Made by a program: the position numbers and the translations under genes. The notes beneath the pieces are model-generated. The model did not search any database. It was not told the DNA's origin and saw only the letters and a list, made by a program, of their open reading frames with translations. From the NCBI RefSeq assembly GCF_024349685.1, contig NZ_AP025944.1, positions 5,969,001 through 6,033,000 of the forward strand: a stretch of DNA of 64,000 bases. Direction: 5' to 3'. Source of the stretch: Pseudomonas sp. LRP2-20 (GTDB taxonomy: Bacteria; Pseudomonadota; Gammaproteobacteria; Pseudomonadales; Pseudomonadaceae). This document shows, one piece after another, positions 35,760-48,943 of this stretch (positions are counted from its first letter, which is position 1; every line of letters begins with the position of its first letter).

Positions 35760-36287
35760 TCAGGTACGGGGTTTGACTGTTCCACAGTCGTTGCCGAGCC
35801 ATACGGCCCGGGTGTTCATGCTGCCTTGCTGCTGAACGCCCGAGGCATTGAAGGTGCCGTTGACCTGCGTGGTGAATTCCTTGTCGCTGAGGAACGTCGC
35901 CTGGCCAGTGCCTTGGGCTTTCGGGCAGCTGAATTGAAACTTCCAGACATTGCCTGAACGGTCGGTGATTTTTTGCGTGCAACCGGACTTCGGATCCTGC
36001 AGCGGAATGTCGTTGGTCTGGACCTGCTCACGCGTCAGGCACGAGCGCACGCCATTGCCGCCAATCGTAACGCCCTGCTTGGCCAACACACCTTCCATCA
36101 TGGCCCGCTGTTCCGGTGGCAGGTTCTTCAACTGCCCGAGCATGAACTGCATGTCGGGTAATGGCTTGCCATCGACCTGCATGTTGCTGGTAGTCAGCTC
36201 CCACAGGCCAGGTTGCAACATCTGCGCATGCACCAGTGGGCTGCTCAGGCCCAAGGCCAGAGCCAACAGTGGCAGACGAATCTTCAT
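35760..36287 (-). CDS. DUF3617 domain-containing periplasmic protein
   Basis: The 175-aa product has a signal peptide (MKIRLPLLALALGLSSPLVHA) followed by the DUF3617 opening MLQPGLWELTTSNMQVDGKPLPDM. SCLTREQVQTNDIP and GCTQKITDRSGNVWKFQFSC contain paired cysteines typical of the family. Function is unknown; these are small secreted or periplasmic proteins of proteobacteria. It converges on folE2 with a 3-bp gap and no terminator visible between. It starts 130 bp before the divergent cls. Confidence 0.9.
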   Translation of the reverse strand: MKIRLPLLALALGLSSPLVHAQMLQPGLWELTTSNMQVDGKPLPDMQFMLGQLKNLPPEQRAMMEGVLAKQGVTIGGNGVRSCLTREQVQTNDIPLQDPKSGCTQKITDRSGNVWKFQFSCPKAQGTGQATFLSDKEFTTQVNGTFNASGVQQQGSMNTRAVWLGNDCGTVKPRT

Positions 36288-36417
36288 GAACGAACGCTCC
36301 TCGAAAAACCGGCCAACGGGCCGGGCTCAGCCTTAGACGCCAAATCCGCTTTCAGGTTGCAAGGCGGACATGGAACGTGTTCTGTTAAACACTGTGTATT
36401 CGCCAAGCAGGATGCGT

Positions 36418-37857
36418 ATGGATTACCACAGCCCCTACTTCTTCGGCTACGTGCTCGGCCTGGTCCACTTGCTTGGCATGATCGCCGCGTTGCATGCAGT
36501 GTTCACCGTGCGCACCGCCCAAGGTGCAATCGCCTGGGCCATGTCACTGTTCTTCATTCCATACTTCACACTTATTCCATACCTGATTTTTGGTGCGCGC
36601 TCCTTCTACGCCTACATCCAGGCCCGGCGCCAGGCCAACCAGGAAATGCACGTCGCCATGGCCAACCTCAACTGGCGCCCCTGGGTCGAGGAAGCCCTCA
36701 CTGCCAGAGAGTCGGAAAGCTACGCCGCCTTGCGCGCCATGCCGAAACTCGGGCGAATGCCTTGCCTGGCCAATAATCAAGTGAAGCTGCTGATCAATGG
36801 CAAAGCCACCTTCGACGCCATATTCGCCGCCATCGAACAAGCACGTGAAGTGGTGCTGGTGCAGTTCTTCATCATCCATGACGACGGCCTTGGCAAGGCC
36901 CTGCAGCAACTGCTGCTGCGCAAGGCCGCCGAGGGTGTGAAGGTATTCGTGCTGTATGACCGGGTCGGCAGCCATGCCCTGCCCAGCAGCTACAGCCAGG
37001 TGTTGCGTGATGGTGGTGTGCAGATCCACGCCTTTGCTACCCGTCGAGGTTTGTTCAACCGCCTTCAGGTCAACTTCCGCAACCACCGCAAGATCGTCGT
37101 GGTCGATGGCCTGCTCGGCTTCATCGGTGGGCACAACGTGGGTGATGAGTACCTCGGCAAAAACCCGCACCTGTCACCTTGGCGCGATACCCATGTGCAG
37201 ATCAGCGGCCCGGTACTGGCCTGCCTGCAAGAGTCGTTCGCCGAAGACTGGTACTGGGCCACGCGCCAGCTGCCGCCGTTGATCCTGCCGGACACCTACC
37301 CTGACAACGGCGTGCTTTGCCAAGCCCTGGCCAGTGGCCCGGCAGACCCGCAGGAAACCTGTTCCCTGTTCTTTATCGAAGCCATCCACTCGGCGGTAAA
37401 ACGGGTATGGATCACCAGCCCCTACTTCATTCCGGATGAAGCTGTATTCGCTGCCCTGCGCCTGGCCGTGCTGCGCGGGGTGGATGTACGCGTGCTGATC
37501 CCGTCCCGGCCCGATCACAGGATTGTCTATGCAGCGTCCAGCCTGTTCGCATTCGAAGCGGTTCGGGCAGGGGTACGCATGTTTCGCTACCAGCCAGGCT
37601 TCCTGCACCAGAAGGTGGTGCTGGTGGATGACGAGGTCAGTGCGATCGGCAGCGCCAACCTGGACAACCGCTCGTTTCGGCTCAACTTCGAGATCACCTT
37701 GCTGACCGTAGACCGCCCGTTCGCTGACCAGGTGGAAGCGATGTTGCTGGACGACTTCGAGCAGGCCCGCGAGATTACCGCCGAGGACAGCCGCGATACC
37801 CATCGTGTCCAACAGTTGGGGATGCGCATAGCGCGGCTGATTTCACCCATTCTCTGA
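36418..37857 (+). CDS. cls: Cardiolipin synthase
   Basis: The enzyme condenses two phosphatidylglycerols to cardiolipin in the inner membrane. The 479-aa product has two N-terminal membrane helices ([22 protein letters not shown] and [24 protein letters not shown]). Two phospholipase D HKD motifs follow: [10 protein letters not shown] (His223, Lys225, Asp230) with GGHNVGDEY, and [10 protein letters not shown] (His397, Lys399, Asp404) with [10 protein letters not shown]. The ATG at 36418 was preferred over 36412 and 36370 because AGGA lies 6 nt upstream and the N-terminus [11 protein letters not shown] is familiar. It converges on cfa, another phospholipid-modifying gene. Confidence 0.95.
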   Translation: MDYHSPYFFGYVLGLVHLLGMIAALHAVFTVRTAQGAIAWAMSLFFIPYFTLIPYLIFGARSFYAYIQARRQANQEMHVAMANLNWRPWVEEALTARESESYAALRAMPKLGRMPCLANNQVKLLINGKATFDAIFAAIEQAREVVLVQFFIIHDDGLGKALQQLLLRKAAEGVKVFVLYDRVGSHALPSSYSQVLRDGGVQIHAFATRRGLFNRLQVNFRNHRKIVVVDGLLGFIGGHNVGDEYLGKNPHLSPWRDTHVQISGPVLACLQESFAEDWYWATRQLPPLILPDTYPDNGVLCQALASGPADPQETCSLFFIEAIHSAVKRVWITSPYFIPDEAVFAALRLAVLRGVDVRVLIPSRPDHRIVYAASSLFAFEAVRAGVRMFRYQPGFLHQKVVLVDDEVSAIGSANLDNRSFRLNFEITLLTVDRPFADQVEAMLLDDFEQAREITAEDSRDTHRVQQLGMRIARLISPIL

Positions 37858-37863
37858 ATGAAG

Positions 37864-37887
37864 AAAGGGCCGCAGATGCGGCCCCTT
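37864..37887. terminator. Bidirectional terminator between cls and cfa
   Basis: GGGCCGCA and TGCGGCCC (37867-37884) pair perfectly with a 2-nt centre. A T-rich run follows on the minus (cfa) side. Confidence 0.8.
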
Positions 37888-37904
37888 CCTCATTCAGAGC
37901 AAGG

Positions 37905-39089
37905 TCAACGGTAAAGGTCTTCCCGCGTCCAGGGCAGATCGTGGTGCCCATCGGCATACGGCTTCACGGCCAGAATCTGATGCAGGTTGATCCAGCCCTT
38001 CTGGAACGCATAGGCACAGCCGGCCAGGTACAAGCGCCAGATGCGCAAGGTTCTCTCCGGCACCAGCGCTGCCGCTTTGTGCAGCTGGTTCTCCAGGTTC
38101 TCGCTCCAGTGGTGCAGCGTCTTGGCGTAGTGCAGGCGCAGGCTCTCCACGTCCACCACTTCCAACCCTGCCTCACAGATGCTCGCAGTGATCATCGACA
38201 GGTGCGGCAGCTCACCATGGGGGAACACGTATCGGTCGATGAACTCACCTGCACCGCGCCCGACCGGTCGGCCATCGACGTGCTTGGCAGTAATCCCGTG
38301 GTTCATCACCACGCCACCTTCCCTCACTGCACCGAACAGCTTCTGGCAATACAGCGCCAGGTTGGCGTGCCCGACATGCTCGAACATACCAACGCTGACG
38401 ACCTTGTCGAAGCGGCCATCCTGAGGCAGGTCGCGGTAGTCGAGAATCTGCAGGTCAACCTTGCCGGCCAGGCCCTCTGCCTTCACGCGCTCGCGCCCGA
38501 GCTTGAGCTGCTCCTTGCTCAGGGTGATGCCGAATACCTTGGCGCCATACTCGCGCGCGGCAAAACGCGCAAGCCCGCCCCAACCACAGCCCACGTCGAG
38601 CAGGTAATCACCGGCATCCAGGCGCAGCTTGCGGCACAGGTGGTCGAACTTGTCCTGTTGAGCCTGATCCAGGGTGTTGTCTGCCTCGCGGAAGTAGGCA
38701 CAGGAATAGGCCATGTCCTGGTCGAGCCAGAGTTGATAGAACGCATTGGAAACATCGTAGTGGTAGGAGATGGCCTTGGCGTCTGTGCTCTTGTCATGGG
38801 ACAGCCGCGTTGGCGGGGCGTCTTCCTCGTCGGTCAACAATGCTTCACTGAGCTCGTCGCACACCCGAATGGCTTCGCCGATATCGCCTTCCAGCTCCAG
38901 CTTGCCCTCCACGAATGCAGTGCCCAGCTGGTCCATGCTCGGATGGGTCAGTTGGCTGATCAGCTGCGGCTCCTTCACCAGGATGGTGACCTGCGGGCTT
39001 GGGCCAAGATCGAACTCGTTGCCATCCCACAGTTTCAGCCGCAGCGGCAGATGCAGGCTTTGCAGTGCCGGTGGAAGTTGAGCAAGCAT
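37905..39089 (-). CDS. cfa: Cyclopropane-fatty-acyl-phospholipid synthase
   Basis: Cfa methylenates unsaturated acyl chains of membrane phospholipids using S-adenosylmethionine, usually on entry to stationary phase. The 394-aa product has the SAM-binding motif LLDVGCGWGGLARFAA, the family-typical YHYDVSNAFYQLWLDQDMAYSCAYF and FIDRYVFPHGELPHLSMI. The ATG at 39089 lies 7 nt after GGAGG, better than the alternative two codons upstream. It is monocistronic, convergent with cls and divergent from lpd. Confidence 0.95.
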   Translation of the reverse strand: MLAQLPPALQSLHLPLRLKLWDGNEFDLGPSPQVTILVKEPQLISQLTHPSMDQLGTAFVEGKLELEGDIGEAIRVCDELSEALLTDEEDAPPTRLSHDKSTDAKAISYHYDVSNAFYQLWLDQDMAYSCAYFREADNTLDQAQQDKFDHLCRKLRLDAGDYLLDVGCGWGGLARFAAREYGAKVFGITLSKEQLKLGRERVKAEGLAGKVDLQILDYRDLPQDGRFDKVVSVGMFEHVGHANLALYCQKLFGAVREGGVVMNHGITAKHVDGRPVGRGAGEFIDRYVFPHGELPHLSMITASICEAGLEVVDVESLRLHYAKTLHHWSENLENQLHKAAALVPERTLRIWRLYLAGCAYAFQKGWINLHQILAVKPYADGHHDLPWTREDLYR

Positions 39090-39223
39090 GAACACTCCTC
39101 CTATCCCTAAAAGGCCACGACGCCTGAAACTTCGAACGTCGCCGGAACAGAGTAGTTCATTCGTGGGATGTTTCCTCTAAACGAGACCAAGGTCTAGAAC
39201 CAACTGATCTGATGAAAGCAACA

Positions 39224-39237
39224 GATTGTATACAATC
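39224..39237. promoter_or_regulatory. 14-bp palindrome resembling a GntR (FCD/VanR-type) operator
   Basis: GATTGTATACAATC is a perfect palindrome centred about 67 bp upstream of the lpd ATG. The core TTGTATACAA is typical of FCD-subfamily GntR regulators. No such regulator is encoded nearby. Confidence 0.5.
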
Positions 39238-39297
39238 CAGCCTTCTCAGCTTAACCTTATGCCCCTCTCGCGCTTCCTCATCTGGAGTACAAAACCC

Positions 39298-40698
<1,401 letters not shown>

Positions 40699-40771
40699 CC
40701 CCCGCTGGCTCCGCCGGTTTTTTCGAAATACCATTGATGCACGCTTTCGATCAAACCAGCGGAGCCACCGG

Positions 40772-41680
40772 TTGAGCATCAACTTCGATCTGAATGACCT
40801 GCAAGCTTTCCGCGCTGTCGTCGAGCAAGGCAGCTTCCGCCGCGCCGCCGACACCATCCGCATCACCCAGTCAGCGTTGAGCCGGCGCATCGAAAAACTT
40901 GAGTCGGCACTGGGCGTGAAGCTGCTCGAACGCACCACGCGCAAAGTGTCGCTGACCAATGTCGGGCGGGCGTTCCTGCCCCAGGTCGAGCGGCTGCTGG
41001 ACGACCTGGACCTGGCGCTGCTGAGCGTCGGCGATGGTGGCTCGCTGCGCACCGGTACCCTGACCATCGCCTGCGTGCCATCTGCCGCCTATTACTTCAT
41101 GCCCCATGCGATCCGTGCCTTCCATGCGCAGTACCCGAAAGTCCGGATCAACCTGTACGACGCCTCCGCCAACGAAGTCAGTGCCGCCGTGGCCTCCGGC
41201 GAAGCGGACTTCGGCCTGAGTTTCACCGGCAACCTCGCACCAGAAATCGAATTCAGCGACTTGCTCGAGGAGCGCTACGTCATTGCCTGCCGCCAGGACC
41301 ATCCGCTGGCCAAGCTGGACGAGGTGACCTGGGCACAAGCCTACGAACATGACTACATCAGCCTGGGCAAGTCGTCTGGCAACCGCCTGGTACTGGATCG
41401 GGCGCTGGCGGGGATGCAGGTCAGCAAGGAGAGTGTTTGCGAAGCCAGGCATGTAACCACCCTGCTTGGCCTGATCGAAGCGGGGCTGGGTATTGCGGCG
41501 GTGCCATCGATCGCCCTGCCGCTGACGCCGCATCCGATCCTCGCCAGCATTGCACTGGTCGAACCGCAGGTCAGCCGCAAGATGGGCCTGCTCAAGCGCC
41601 GCGGGCGCACATTGACACCTGCGGCGCTTGAGATGGTCAGGTTGATTCGCGAACTGCCCGGGGTGTTACCGGGCGACTGA
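40772..41680 (+). CDS. LysR-type transcriptional regulator
   Basis: The 302-aa product has the LysR HTH (FDLNDLQAFRAVVEQGSFRRAADTIRITQSALSRRIEKLESALG, about residues 4-50) and a two-lobed ligand domain. The start is TTG at 40772, with CGGAG 7 nt upstream. It lies 73 bp after lpd on the same strand and overlaps the convergent periplasmic binding protein gene by 15 bp. It is the natural candidate to regulate the MFS/binding-protein operon, possibly in response to a tricarboxylate or other organic acid. This is inferred from position. Confidence 0.9.
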   Translation: MSINFDLNDLQAFRAVVEQGSFRRAADTIRITQSALSRRIEKLESALGVKLLERTTRKVSLTNVGRAFLPQVERLLDDLDLALLSVGDGGSLRTGTLTIACVPSAAYYFMPHAIRAFHAQYPKVRINLYDASANEVSAAVASGEADFGLSFTGNLAPEIEFSDLLEERYVIACRQDHPLAKLDEVTWAQAYEHDYISLGKSSGNRLVLDRALAGMQVSKESVCEARHVTTLLGLIEAGLGIAAVPSIALPLTPHPILASIALVEPQVSRKMGLLKRRGRTLTPAALEMVRLIRELPGVLPGD

Positions 41681-42436
41681 ATCCAGCCCGGTGGCCCGCA
41701 CATCAGGCTGCACGGTAGGCGAAGCCAGGTAATCCAGCAGCTGTTTCGCTTCGGCCGGATGCTCGGCGCCTTTCGGAATACCGCCGGCGAAGCGGGTCAC
41801 CGACTGCAGGTTTTCCGGAATCTTGCCCACGAAGGTGACACCCGGCACTGGCAACAATTCGGCAACCTGCTGGAAGCCAAGCTCATAGGTGCCCTGAGCC
41901 ACCTGCGACGCCACCGGAATACGTTCCACCATCGTGCTCTTACCGACCAGCTGGTTCTCGATACCCAGCTTCTTGTACAGCTCCTTCTCGATATACACGC
42001 CACTGGCGCTGTCCGAATAGGCCACCGACTTTGCCGCCAGCAGTGTCTGCTTCAGCTGATCAGGAGTGGCGATATCAGGCTTGGCCTGGCCCTGCTTGAC
42101 CACCATGCCGATGCGCGAATCAGCCAGTTCCACGCGTGGGGCCGGGTCCACCTTGCCCTGGCGGATCAGTTCGTCCAGCGCATAGCCGACCATGATCACC
42201 ACATCGGCATGCTCGCCCCGAGCTAGGCGGTTGGGTATCGCCTCAGGTGCCTTGCCCATGGAGGGGCCCAGCACGGTGACCAGCGTATCGCCGCTCTGCG
42301 CTGCATACTTCGGCCCCAGCTGCTTGTAGGCGGCAGTGAAGCCGCCCGAGGTCATCACAGTCAGTTCGGCAGCCTGGGCAAGGCTGCAGCTGGCGAACAA
42401 AGTAGCGGCCAGCAACGCTTTCAACGAAGCCCTCAT
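41666..42436 (-). CDS. ModA-like periplasmic substrate-binding protein
   Basis: The 256-aa product has a signal peptide ([23 protein letters not shown]) and a type 2 periplasmic fold like molybdate-binding ModA ([54 protein letters not shown]). It lacks obvious molybdate specificity, and no ABC ATPase or permease is nearby. Its ATG overlaps the TGA of the MFS transporter gene (ATGA at 42433-42436), so the two are translationally coupled. It may bind an organic acid for, or alongside, the MFS carrier. The substrate is unknown. Confidence 0.85.
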   Translation of the reverse strand: MRASLKALLAATLFASCSLAQAAELTVMTSGGFTAAYKQLGPKYAAQSGDTLVTVLGPSMGKAPEAIPNRLARGEHADVVIMVGYALDELIRQGKVDPAPRVELADSRIGMVVKQGQAKPDIATPDQLKQTLLAAKSVAYSDSASGVYIEKELYKKLGIENQLVGKSTMVERIPVASQVAQGTYELGFQQVAELLPVPGVTFVGKIPENLQSVTRFAGGIPKGAEHPAEAKQLLDYLASPTVQPDVRATGLDSVAR

Positions 42437-43731
42437 GCGATCACCGCTGCGCGGTTGGCCAGGCGACGGTAGAGCATCCAGGTGGCGACGAATGCACAGA
42501 GCGCGGCGAACATCATCCAGTAGGCCGGAGCGGCCTTGTCGTTGGTGACGTGGATCATCCAGGTCGAGATGGCCGGGGTGAAACCGCCGAACAAGGCGGT
42601 CGCCAGGCTATAGGCCAGGGAGAAACCTGCCACACGGACTTCCACCGGCATGATTTCAGTCAGCGCCGGGATCATCGCACCGTTGTACATGCCGTACAGG
42701 AACGAGAACCACAGCAGCACTTCCAGCATGTGGCCAAAGGTAGGCGATTGAGCCAGATAGGTCAGCGCCGGGTAAGCGGTGATCAAGGTCAGCAGCGACA
42801 TGGCCAGCAGCAGCGGCTTGCGCCCGAGGCGGTCGCTGAGAGCGCCGCCGATAGGCAGCCAGATGAAGTTCGACACCGCGGTCAACAAGGTCACCAGCAG
42901 GGCATCGCCGGTACTCAGTTGCAGTACGGTCTTGCCGAAGGTCGGTGCATAAACCGTGATCATGTAGAAGGCGGTGGTGGTCATGGCCACCATCAGCATG
43001 CCGAACAGCACTACTGCGGAGTTCGCGGCAAGCGTGGCCAGCACCTGTTTCATGGTTGGACGATGCTCGCGAGCGGCGAACTCCTCGGTCTCCTGCAGGC
43101 TGCGCCGCAGCAGGAAGATCACCGGGATGATCATGCAGCCCACAGCAAATGGCACACGCCAGCCCCATTGGGCGATTTCGGCGGCAGTCAACCATTCATT
43201 CAGGGCAAAGCCCAGCGCTGCGGCGACGACGATCGCCACCTGCTGGCTGGCGGACTGCCAGCTGGCATAGAAGCCCTTGTGCCCGGGCGTTGCCATTTCC
43301 GCCAGATATACCGACACGCCACCCAACTCGGCACCGGCCGAGAACCCTTGCAGCAAGCGCCCGATCAGCACCAGCGCCGGGGCCAATAGCCCGATGCTGG
43401 CGTAGCCGGGCACCAGCACGATCAGCAAGGTACCGCTGGCCATGATCGCCAGGGTGACGATCAGCCCTTTGCGCCGGCCCACGTCATCAATGTAGGCACC
43501 CAGGATCACCGCACCCAGCGGGCGCATGAGGAAGCCTGCACCGAACACGGCGAAGGTCATCATCAACGAGGCGAATTCATTGGAGGCAGGGAAGAAGGCC
43601 CCGGCGATGTGCGTGGCATAGAAGCCGAACAGGAAGAAGTCGAACTGTTCGAGGAAGTTTCCGGACGTTACCCGGAAGACCATTCCGGCCTTGGACTTGC
43701 CCTCGGACGCCGAGCTTGATGGCAGACTCAT
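42433..43731 (-). CDS. MFS transporter, metabolite:H+ symporter family (citrate/tricarballylate-like)
   Basis: The 432-aa product has 12 predicted helices and the MHS-subfamily signatures [69 protein letters not shown] and RVPFAVG. It resembles CitA/TcuC citrate or tricarballylate:proton symporters. It is first in a two-gene operon with the ModA-like binding protein (ATGA overlap), opposite a LysR gene. This layout suggests regulated uptake of a di- or tricarboxylate. Substrate identity is by resemblance only. Confidence 0.9.
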   Translation of the reverse strand: MSLPSSSASEGKSKAGMVFRVTSGNFLEQFDFFLFGFYATHIAGAFFPASNEFASLMMTFAVFGAGFLMRPLGAVILGAYIDDVGRRKGLIVTLAIMASGTLLIVLVPGYASIGLLAPALVLIGRLLQGFSAGAELGGVSVYLAEMATPGHKGFYASWQSASQQVAIVVAAALGFALNEWLTAAEIAQWGWRVPFAVGCMIIPVIFLLRRSLQETEEFAAREHRPTMKQVLATLAANSAVVLFGMLMVAMTTTAFYMITVYAPTFGKTVLQLSTGDALLVTLLTAVSNFIWLPIGGALSDRLGRKPLLLAMSLLTLITAYPALTYLAQSPTFGHMLEVLLWFSFLYGMYNGAMIPALTEIMPVEVRVAGFSLAYSLATALFGGFTPAISTWMIHVTNDKAAPAYWMMFAALCAFVATWMLYRRLANRAAVIA

Positions 43732-44057
43732 GGTGGATCTCCAGCGTTTCTTAATAATTGTAAGTGCTTATTTCCAGCATGATCGTCGAAAGCGAGGCTC
43801 GGGATAATCGTTCATTTTTCATTAATTGATGCGCTGATGAGATCAATGAGGCCCGTGCTCCGTTTTCCTGAGCAGTGGATGTGAACGATTAGGCGCAAAA
43901 AGGGCAGGTCAAATTGTCCCAATTTACGGAACAATTATTCACTTTCCAGCCTAATTGTCTTGGCTGATATTGCGCTTCAGAATGGCCCCATACCGCAGAC
44001 AACGCCACCGGGCACAGCGCGGTGAGCCATTCGAACTCAAGTATCAGGAGCTACAAG
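43732..44057. promoter_or_regulatory. Divergent intergenic region (MFS operon and doxX promoters)
   Basis: This 326-bp A/T-richer gap has no credible gene. It contains a perfect small dyad AAATTG-TCC-CAATTT (43911-43925) and an upstream TCATTAATTGATG..ATCAATGA repeat (about 43820-43847). Either could be a regulator site. No factor can be assigned. Confidence 0.45.
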
Positions 44058-44492
44058 ATGAACAATTTCAAAGGTACAACTGCTGTCGTCGGTCGTGTGT
44101 TGCTGGCGGTGCTCTTCCTGCTCAGCGGCTTCAGCAAGCTGACTTCGCCTGAGGGCACCATTGCCTATATCGAATCGAGCGGCCTGCCCTTCCCGGTACT
44201 GAGCTACCTGGCCGCACTGGGTGTTGAACTCGGCCTCGCAGCACTGCTGATCATCGGCTTTCAAACCCGCATCGTCGCGGTGGTCATGGCGCTCTTCACC
44301 GTGATGGCAGCCTTCGCCTTCCACAACAACCTGGCGGACCAAGGGCAGTTCATCAACTTCTTCAAGAACATCTCAATCGCAGGCGGCCTGTTGCAGATTG
44401 CAGCGTTCGGCGGGGGTGCATTGAGCGTGGATGCGCTGATCGGCAACATCAAAGCACGGGCGGCAGGGAAGACTGTGCTGAAAGCAGCTTGA
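44058..44492 (+). CDS. DoxX family membrane protein
   Basis: The 144-aa product has four hydrophobic helices and the DoxX pattern VVGRVLLAVLFLLSGFSKLTSPEGTIAYIESSGLPFP, then LGVELGLAALLIIGFQTRIVAVVMALFTVMAAFAFH and FFKNISIAGGLL. DoxX proteins are inner-membrane proteins linked to redox or thiosulfate/quinone processes in some organisms, but the role here is unknown. The ATG at 44058 lies 8 nt after CAGGAG; a 12-codon longer form lacks this spacing. It is monocistronic with a strong terminator after it. Confidence 0.92.
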   Translation: MNNFKGTTAVVGRVLLAVLFLLSGFSKLTSPEGTIAYIESSGLPFPVLSYLAALGVELGLAALLIIGFQTRIVAVVMALFTVMAAFAFHNNLADQGQFINFFKNISIAGGLLQIAAFGGGALSVDALIGNIKARAAGKTVLKAA

Positions 44493-44513
44493 AACATACT
44501 GATCGCACAAATG

Positions 44514-44542
44514 AAAAGCCCCGGCTATTAGCCGGGGCTTTT
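44514..44542. terminator. Bidirectional terminator between doxX and glmS
   Basis: AAAAGCCCCGGCT and AGCCGGGGCTTTT pair perfectly around ATT, with A and T runs on both sides, between the convergent doxX and glmS genes. Confidence 0.93.
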
Positions 44543-44637
44543 CATTAGCCGCTCCTACAGGATTATGACCACCTTCCAGGCGTGCGCTGTACGTGTCGGA
44601 GCCGCGCTTGCGACAATCCGTTCACTGCGCGACCGCA

Positions 44638-44660
44638 AAGTAGCCATATTTCAGCTTCGA
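44638..44660. other. Predicted attTn7 insertion point downstream of glmS
   Basis: Tn7-like transposons recognise the 3' end of glmS and insert about 25 bp past its stop, here about 44648. The site appears empty: no transposon ends or tns genes are seen between glmS and doxX. Confidence 0.5.
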
Positions 44661-44672
44661 CCATCGACTCGC

Positions 44673-46508
<1,836 letters not shown>

Positions 46509-46510
46509 GA

Positions 46511-47287
46511 TTATTGCTCCTGGCTGATCGCGGCGCAGATCAGGTTGATGCCGCGGGCTTGAATCTGTTCGCGTGCCGCTGCGGGCAGGCGTTCGTCTGT
46601 AATAAGGGTGTGCACGCTGCCCCAGGGCAGCTCGAGATTGGGGATCTTGCGCCCGACCTTGTCGGACTCGACCATCACGATCACCTCGCGGGCCACCTCG
46701 GCCATCACTCGGCTCAGGCCAAGCAGTTCATTGAAGGTGGTGGTGCCGCGCTGCAGGTCGATGCCGTCGGCACCAATGAACAGCTGGTCGAAATCGTAAG
46801 AGCGTAGTACCTGCTCGGCGACCTGGCCCTGGAACGACTCTGAATGCGGGTCCCAGGTGCCACCGGTCATCAGCAGCACCGGTTCGTGTTCGATCTCGCT
46901 GATGGCGCGGGCCACATTCAGCGAGTTGGTCATCACCACCAGACCGGGCTGGCGGCCCAGTTCCGGGATCATGGCAGCGGTAGTGCTGCCACTGTCGATG
47001 ATGATCCGCGCATGCTCGCGAATACGCCCGACCGCCGCGCGGGCGATAGCCTGCTTGTAGGCAGACACCGGTTGCGCCGGTTCACCGAGCATCTCCTGCG
47101 GCACCGGTACCGCACCGCCGTAGCGGCGCAGCAGCAGGCCGTTGGCTTCCAGCGCCGCAAGGTCCTTGCGAATGGTCACTTCCGAGGTTTCGAATCGCTT
47201 GGCCAAGGCATCCACACTCACCTCGCCCTGCTCGCTGAGCATGGCCAGGATGTTGTGGCGGCGCTGGGGGGTGTTTCGTTTCGACAT
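46511..47287 (-). CDS. glmR: DeoR-family regulator of amino-sugar metabolism
   Basis: The 258-aa product has a DeoR N-terminal HTH (residues 6-60: [39 protein letters not shown]) and a sugar-phosphate sensor domain ([43 protein letters not shown]). In Pseudomonas the gene between glmU and glmS was named glmR and affects amino-sugar supply and drug susceptibility. It is followed by glmS at 2 bp and preceded by a terminator after glmU, so glmRS has its own promoter in the 167-bp gap. Confidence 0.93.
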   Translation of the reverse strand: MSKRNTPQRRHNILAMLSEQGEVSVDALAKRFETSEVTIRKDLAALEANGLLLRRYGGAVPVPQEMLGEPAQPVSAYKQAIARAAVGRIREHARIIIDSGSTTAAMIPELGRQPGLVVMTNSLNVARAISEIEHEPVLLMTGGTWDPHSESFQGQVAEQVLRSYDFDQLFIGADGIDLQRGTTTFNELLGLSRVMAEVAREVIVMVESDKVGRKIPNLELPWGSVHTLITDERLPAAAREQIQARGINLICAAISQEQ

Positions 47288-47395
47288 GAGCTTTTAAGTT
47301 TCGATTCGAAAGATAATGGTTGCAATCAAAACCTAAGATGGCCGATTCGTCAAGGTGTGGATAAATACCTTTACCGACCACCCCATGCATTGGCC

Positions 47396-47431
47396 AATAA
47401 AAAAGCCGACTTATTCACATAAGTCGGCTTT
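47396..47431 (-). terminator. Terminator of glmU
   Basis: AAAGCCGACTTAT and ATAAGTCGGCTTT form a perfect 13-bp stem with a 4-nt loop (47402-47431), followed on the minus strand by TTTTTTATT. Confidence 0.94.
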
Positions 47432-47454
47432 CGATCCAGGCAGCTGTGTATAAC

Positions 47455-48822
47455 TCAGCTTTTCTTGATCTTCTCCGGCCGCTTCCAGCCCGAGATGTTG
47501 CGCTGGCGCGCACGCGCCACCGCCAGGTCACCCGCTTCGACGGCCTGGGTGATGGTCGAACCGGCCGCAGTGGTCGCGCCGGCCTTGATCTCCACAGGCG
47601 CCACCAGCGAGTTGTTGGAGCCGATGAACACGTCCTCCCCCATCACTGTCTTGAACTTGTTGGCGCCATCGTAGTTGCAGGTGATGGTACCGGCGCCGAT
47701 GTTGGTGCGGGCACCGATCTCGGCATCGCCCAGGTAGGTCAGGTGACCGGCCTTGGCGCCCTCGCCCAGGTGGGCGTTCTTCAGTTCGACGAAGTTACCC
47801 ACATGGGCCTTGGCTTCAAGCACGCTGCCCGGGCGCAGGCGGGCGAACGGGCCGGCATCGCTGCCCTCGCCCATCACCGCACCGTCAAGATGAGTGTTGG
47901 CCTTGATGATCGCACCCTTGCGCAGGGTGCTGTCCTTGATCACGCAGTTGGGGCCGATCTGCACATCGTCCTCGATGACCACCTTGCCTTCGAGAATCAC
48001 GTTGATGTCGATCAGCACGTCGCGACCAACGGTCACTTCGCCCCGTACATCAAAGCGCGCCGGGTCGCGCAGGGTGACACCCTGGGCCATCAGCCGGCGG
48101 CCTTCGCGCAGCTGGTAGTGGCGCTCGAGTTCCGCCAGCTGGCGACGGTCATTGGCACCCTGCACTTCCATCGGGTCGTGCGGCTGTTCGGTGACGACCA
48201 CCAAGCCATCGGCCACCGCCATGGCGATGACGTCAGTGAGGTAGTACTCGCCCTGCGCATTGTTGTTCGACAGGCGGCCCATCCAGTCGGCCAGGCGCGC
48301 GGCCGGCAGGGCCAGGATGCCGGTATTGCCTTCCTTGATTGCCTTCTGCGCTTCGCTGGCATCCTTGTGCTCGACGATAGCGGTCACCTGGCCTTCGCCA
48401 TCACGCACGATGCGACCATAACCGGTCGGGTCCTGCAGGGTAACCGTAAGCAGCCCCAGTTGCTTGTCGCTGACCTTGGCCAGCAGGCGTTGCAGGGTTT
48501 CCACTTCGATCAGCGGCACATCGCCGTAAAGCACCAGCACCGTGTCGGCGCTGATCGCCGGCAATGCCTGGGCGACGGCATGGCCCGTACCCAGCTGCTT
48601 GTCCTGCATGACGAAATTCAGGTCATCGGCTGCCAGGCGTTCACGTACCAACTCGGCACCGTGGCCGATCACCACATGAATGCCTTGTGGCTGTAGCTGG
48701 CGCGCGCTGTGGATAACGTGGCCGAGCATGGAATTGCCGGCTACCGGGTGCAGCACCTTGGGCAGCGCCGAGCGCATGCGGGTGCCTTGGCCAGCGGCGA
48801 GAATAACGATATCAAGGGACAT
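47455..48822 (-). CDS. glmU: Bifunctional UDP-GlcNAc pyrophosphorylase / glucosamine-1-P acetyltransferase
   Basis: GlmU acetylates glucosamine-1-phosphate and couples it to UTP, giving UDP-GlcNAc for peptidoglycan and LPS. The 455-aa product has the N-terminal uridyltransferase motif [22 protein letters not shown] and YGDVPLI. The C-terminal left-handed beta-helix shows hexapeptide repeats (for example [22 protein letters not shown]) and [22 protein letters not shown] with the catalytic His. It follows the atp operon with a terminator between them. Confidence 0.97.
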   Translation of the reverse strand: MSLDIVILAAGQGTRMRSALPKVLHPVAGNSMLGHVIHSARQLQPQGIHVVIGHGAELVRERLAADDLNFVMQDKQLGTGHAVAQALPAISADTVLVLYGDVPLIEVETLQRLLAKVSDKQLGLLTVTLQDPTGYGRIVRDGEGQVTAIVEHKDASEAQKAIKEGNTGILALPAARLADWMGRLSNNNAQGEYYLTDVIAMAVADGLVVVTEQPHDPMEVQGANDRRQLAELERHYQLREGRRLMAQGVTLRDPARFDVRGEVTVGRDVLIDINVILEGKVVIEDDVQIGPNCVIKDSTLRKGAIIKANTHLDGAVMGEGSDAGPFARLRPGSVLEAKAHVGNFVELKNAHLGEGAKAGHLTYLGDAEIGARTNIGAGTITCNYDGANKFKTVMGEDVFIGSNNSLVAPVEIKAGATTAAGSTITQAVEAGDLAVARARQRNISGWKRPEKIKKS

Positions 48823-48876
48823 TGACTGGCTACCAATCCTGGGCGGTCAGGGACGTGACCTGAGAAGAATTCGGAA

Positions 48877-48906
48877 AAAGAAAAAGGGTAGCCGAGGCTA
48901 CCCTTT
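48877..48906 (-). terminator. Terminator of the atp operon
   Basis: AAAGGGTAGCC and GGCTACCCTTT pair perfectly with a 2-nt centre (48883-48906), followed on the minus strand by a T-rich TTTTTCTTTTT, 38 bp after the atpC stop. Confidence 0.93.
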
Positions 48907-48943
48907 AACTCAATTGCAACGGAAGTATGCGGCCTGAACCGGA

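Noticed and set aside
46509..46510. glmS ribozyme/riboswitch upstream of glmS
   Set aside because: Only 2 bp separate glmR and glmS, so there is no leader to hold one. These ribozymes are found mainly in Gram-positive bacteria.
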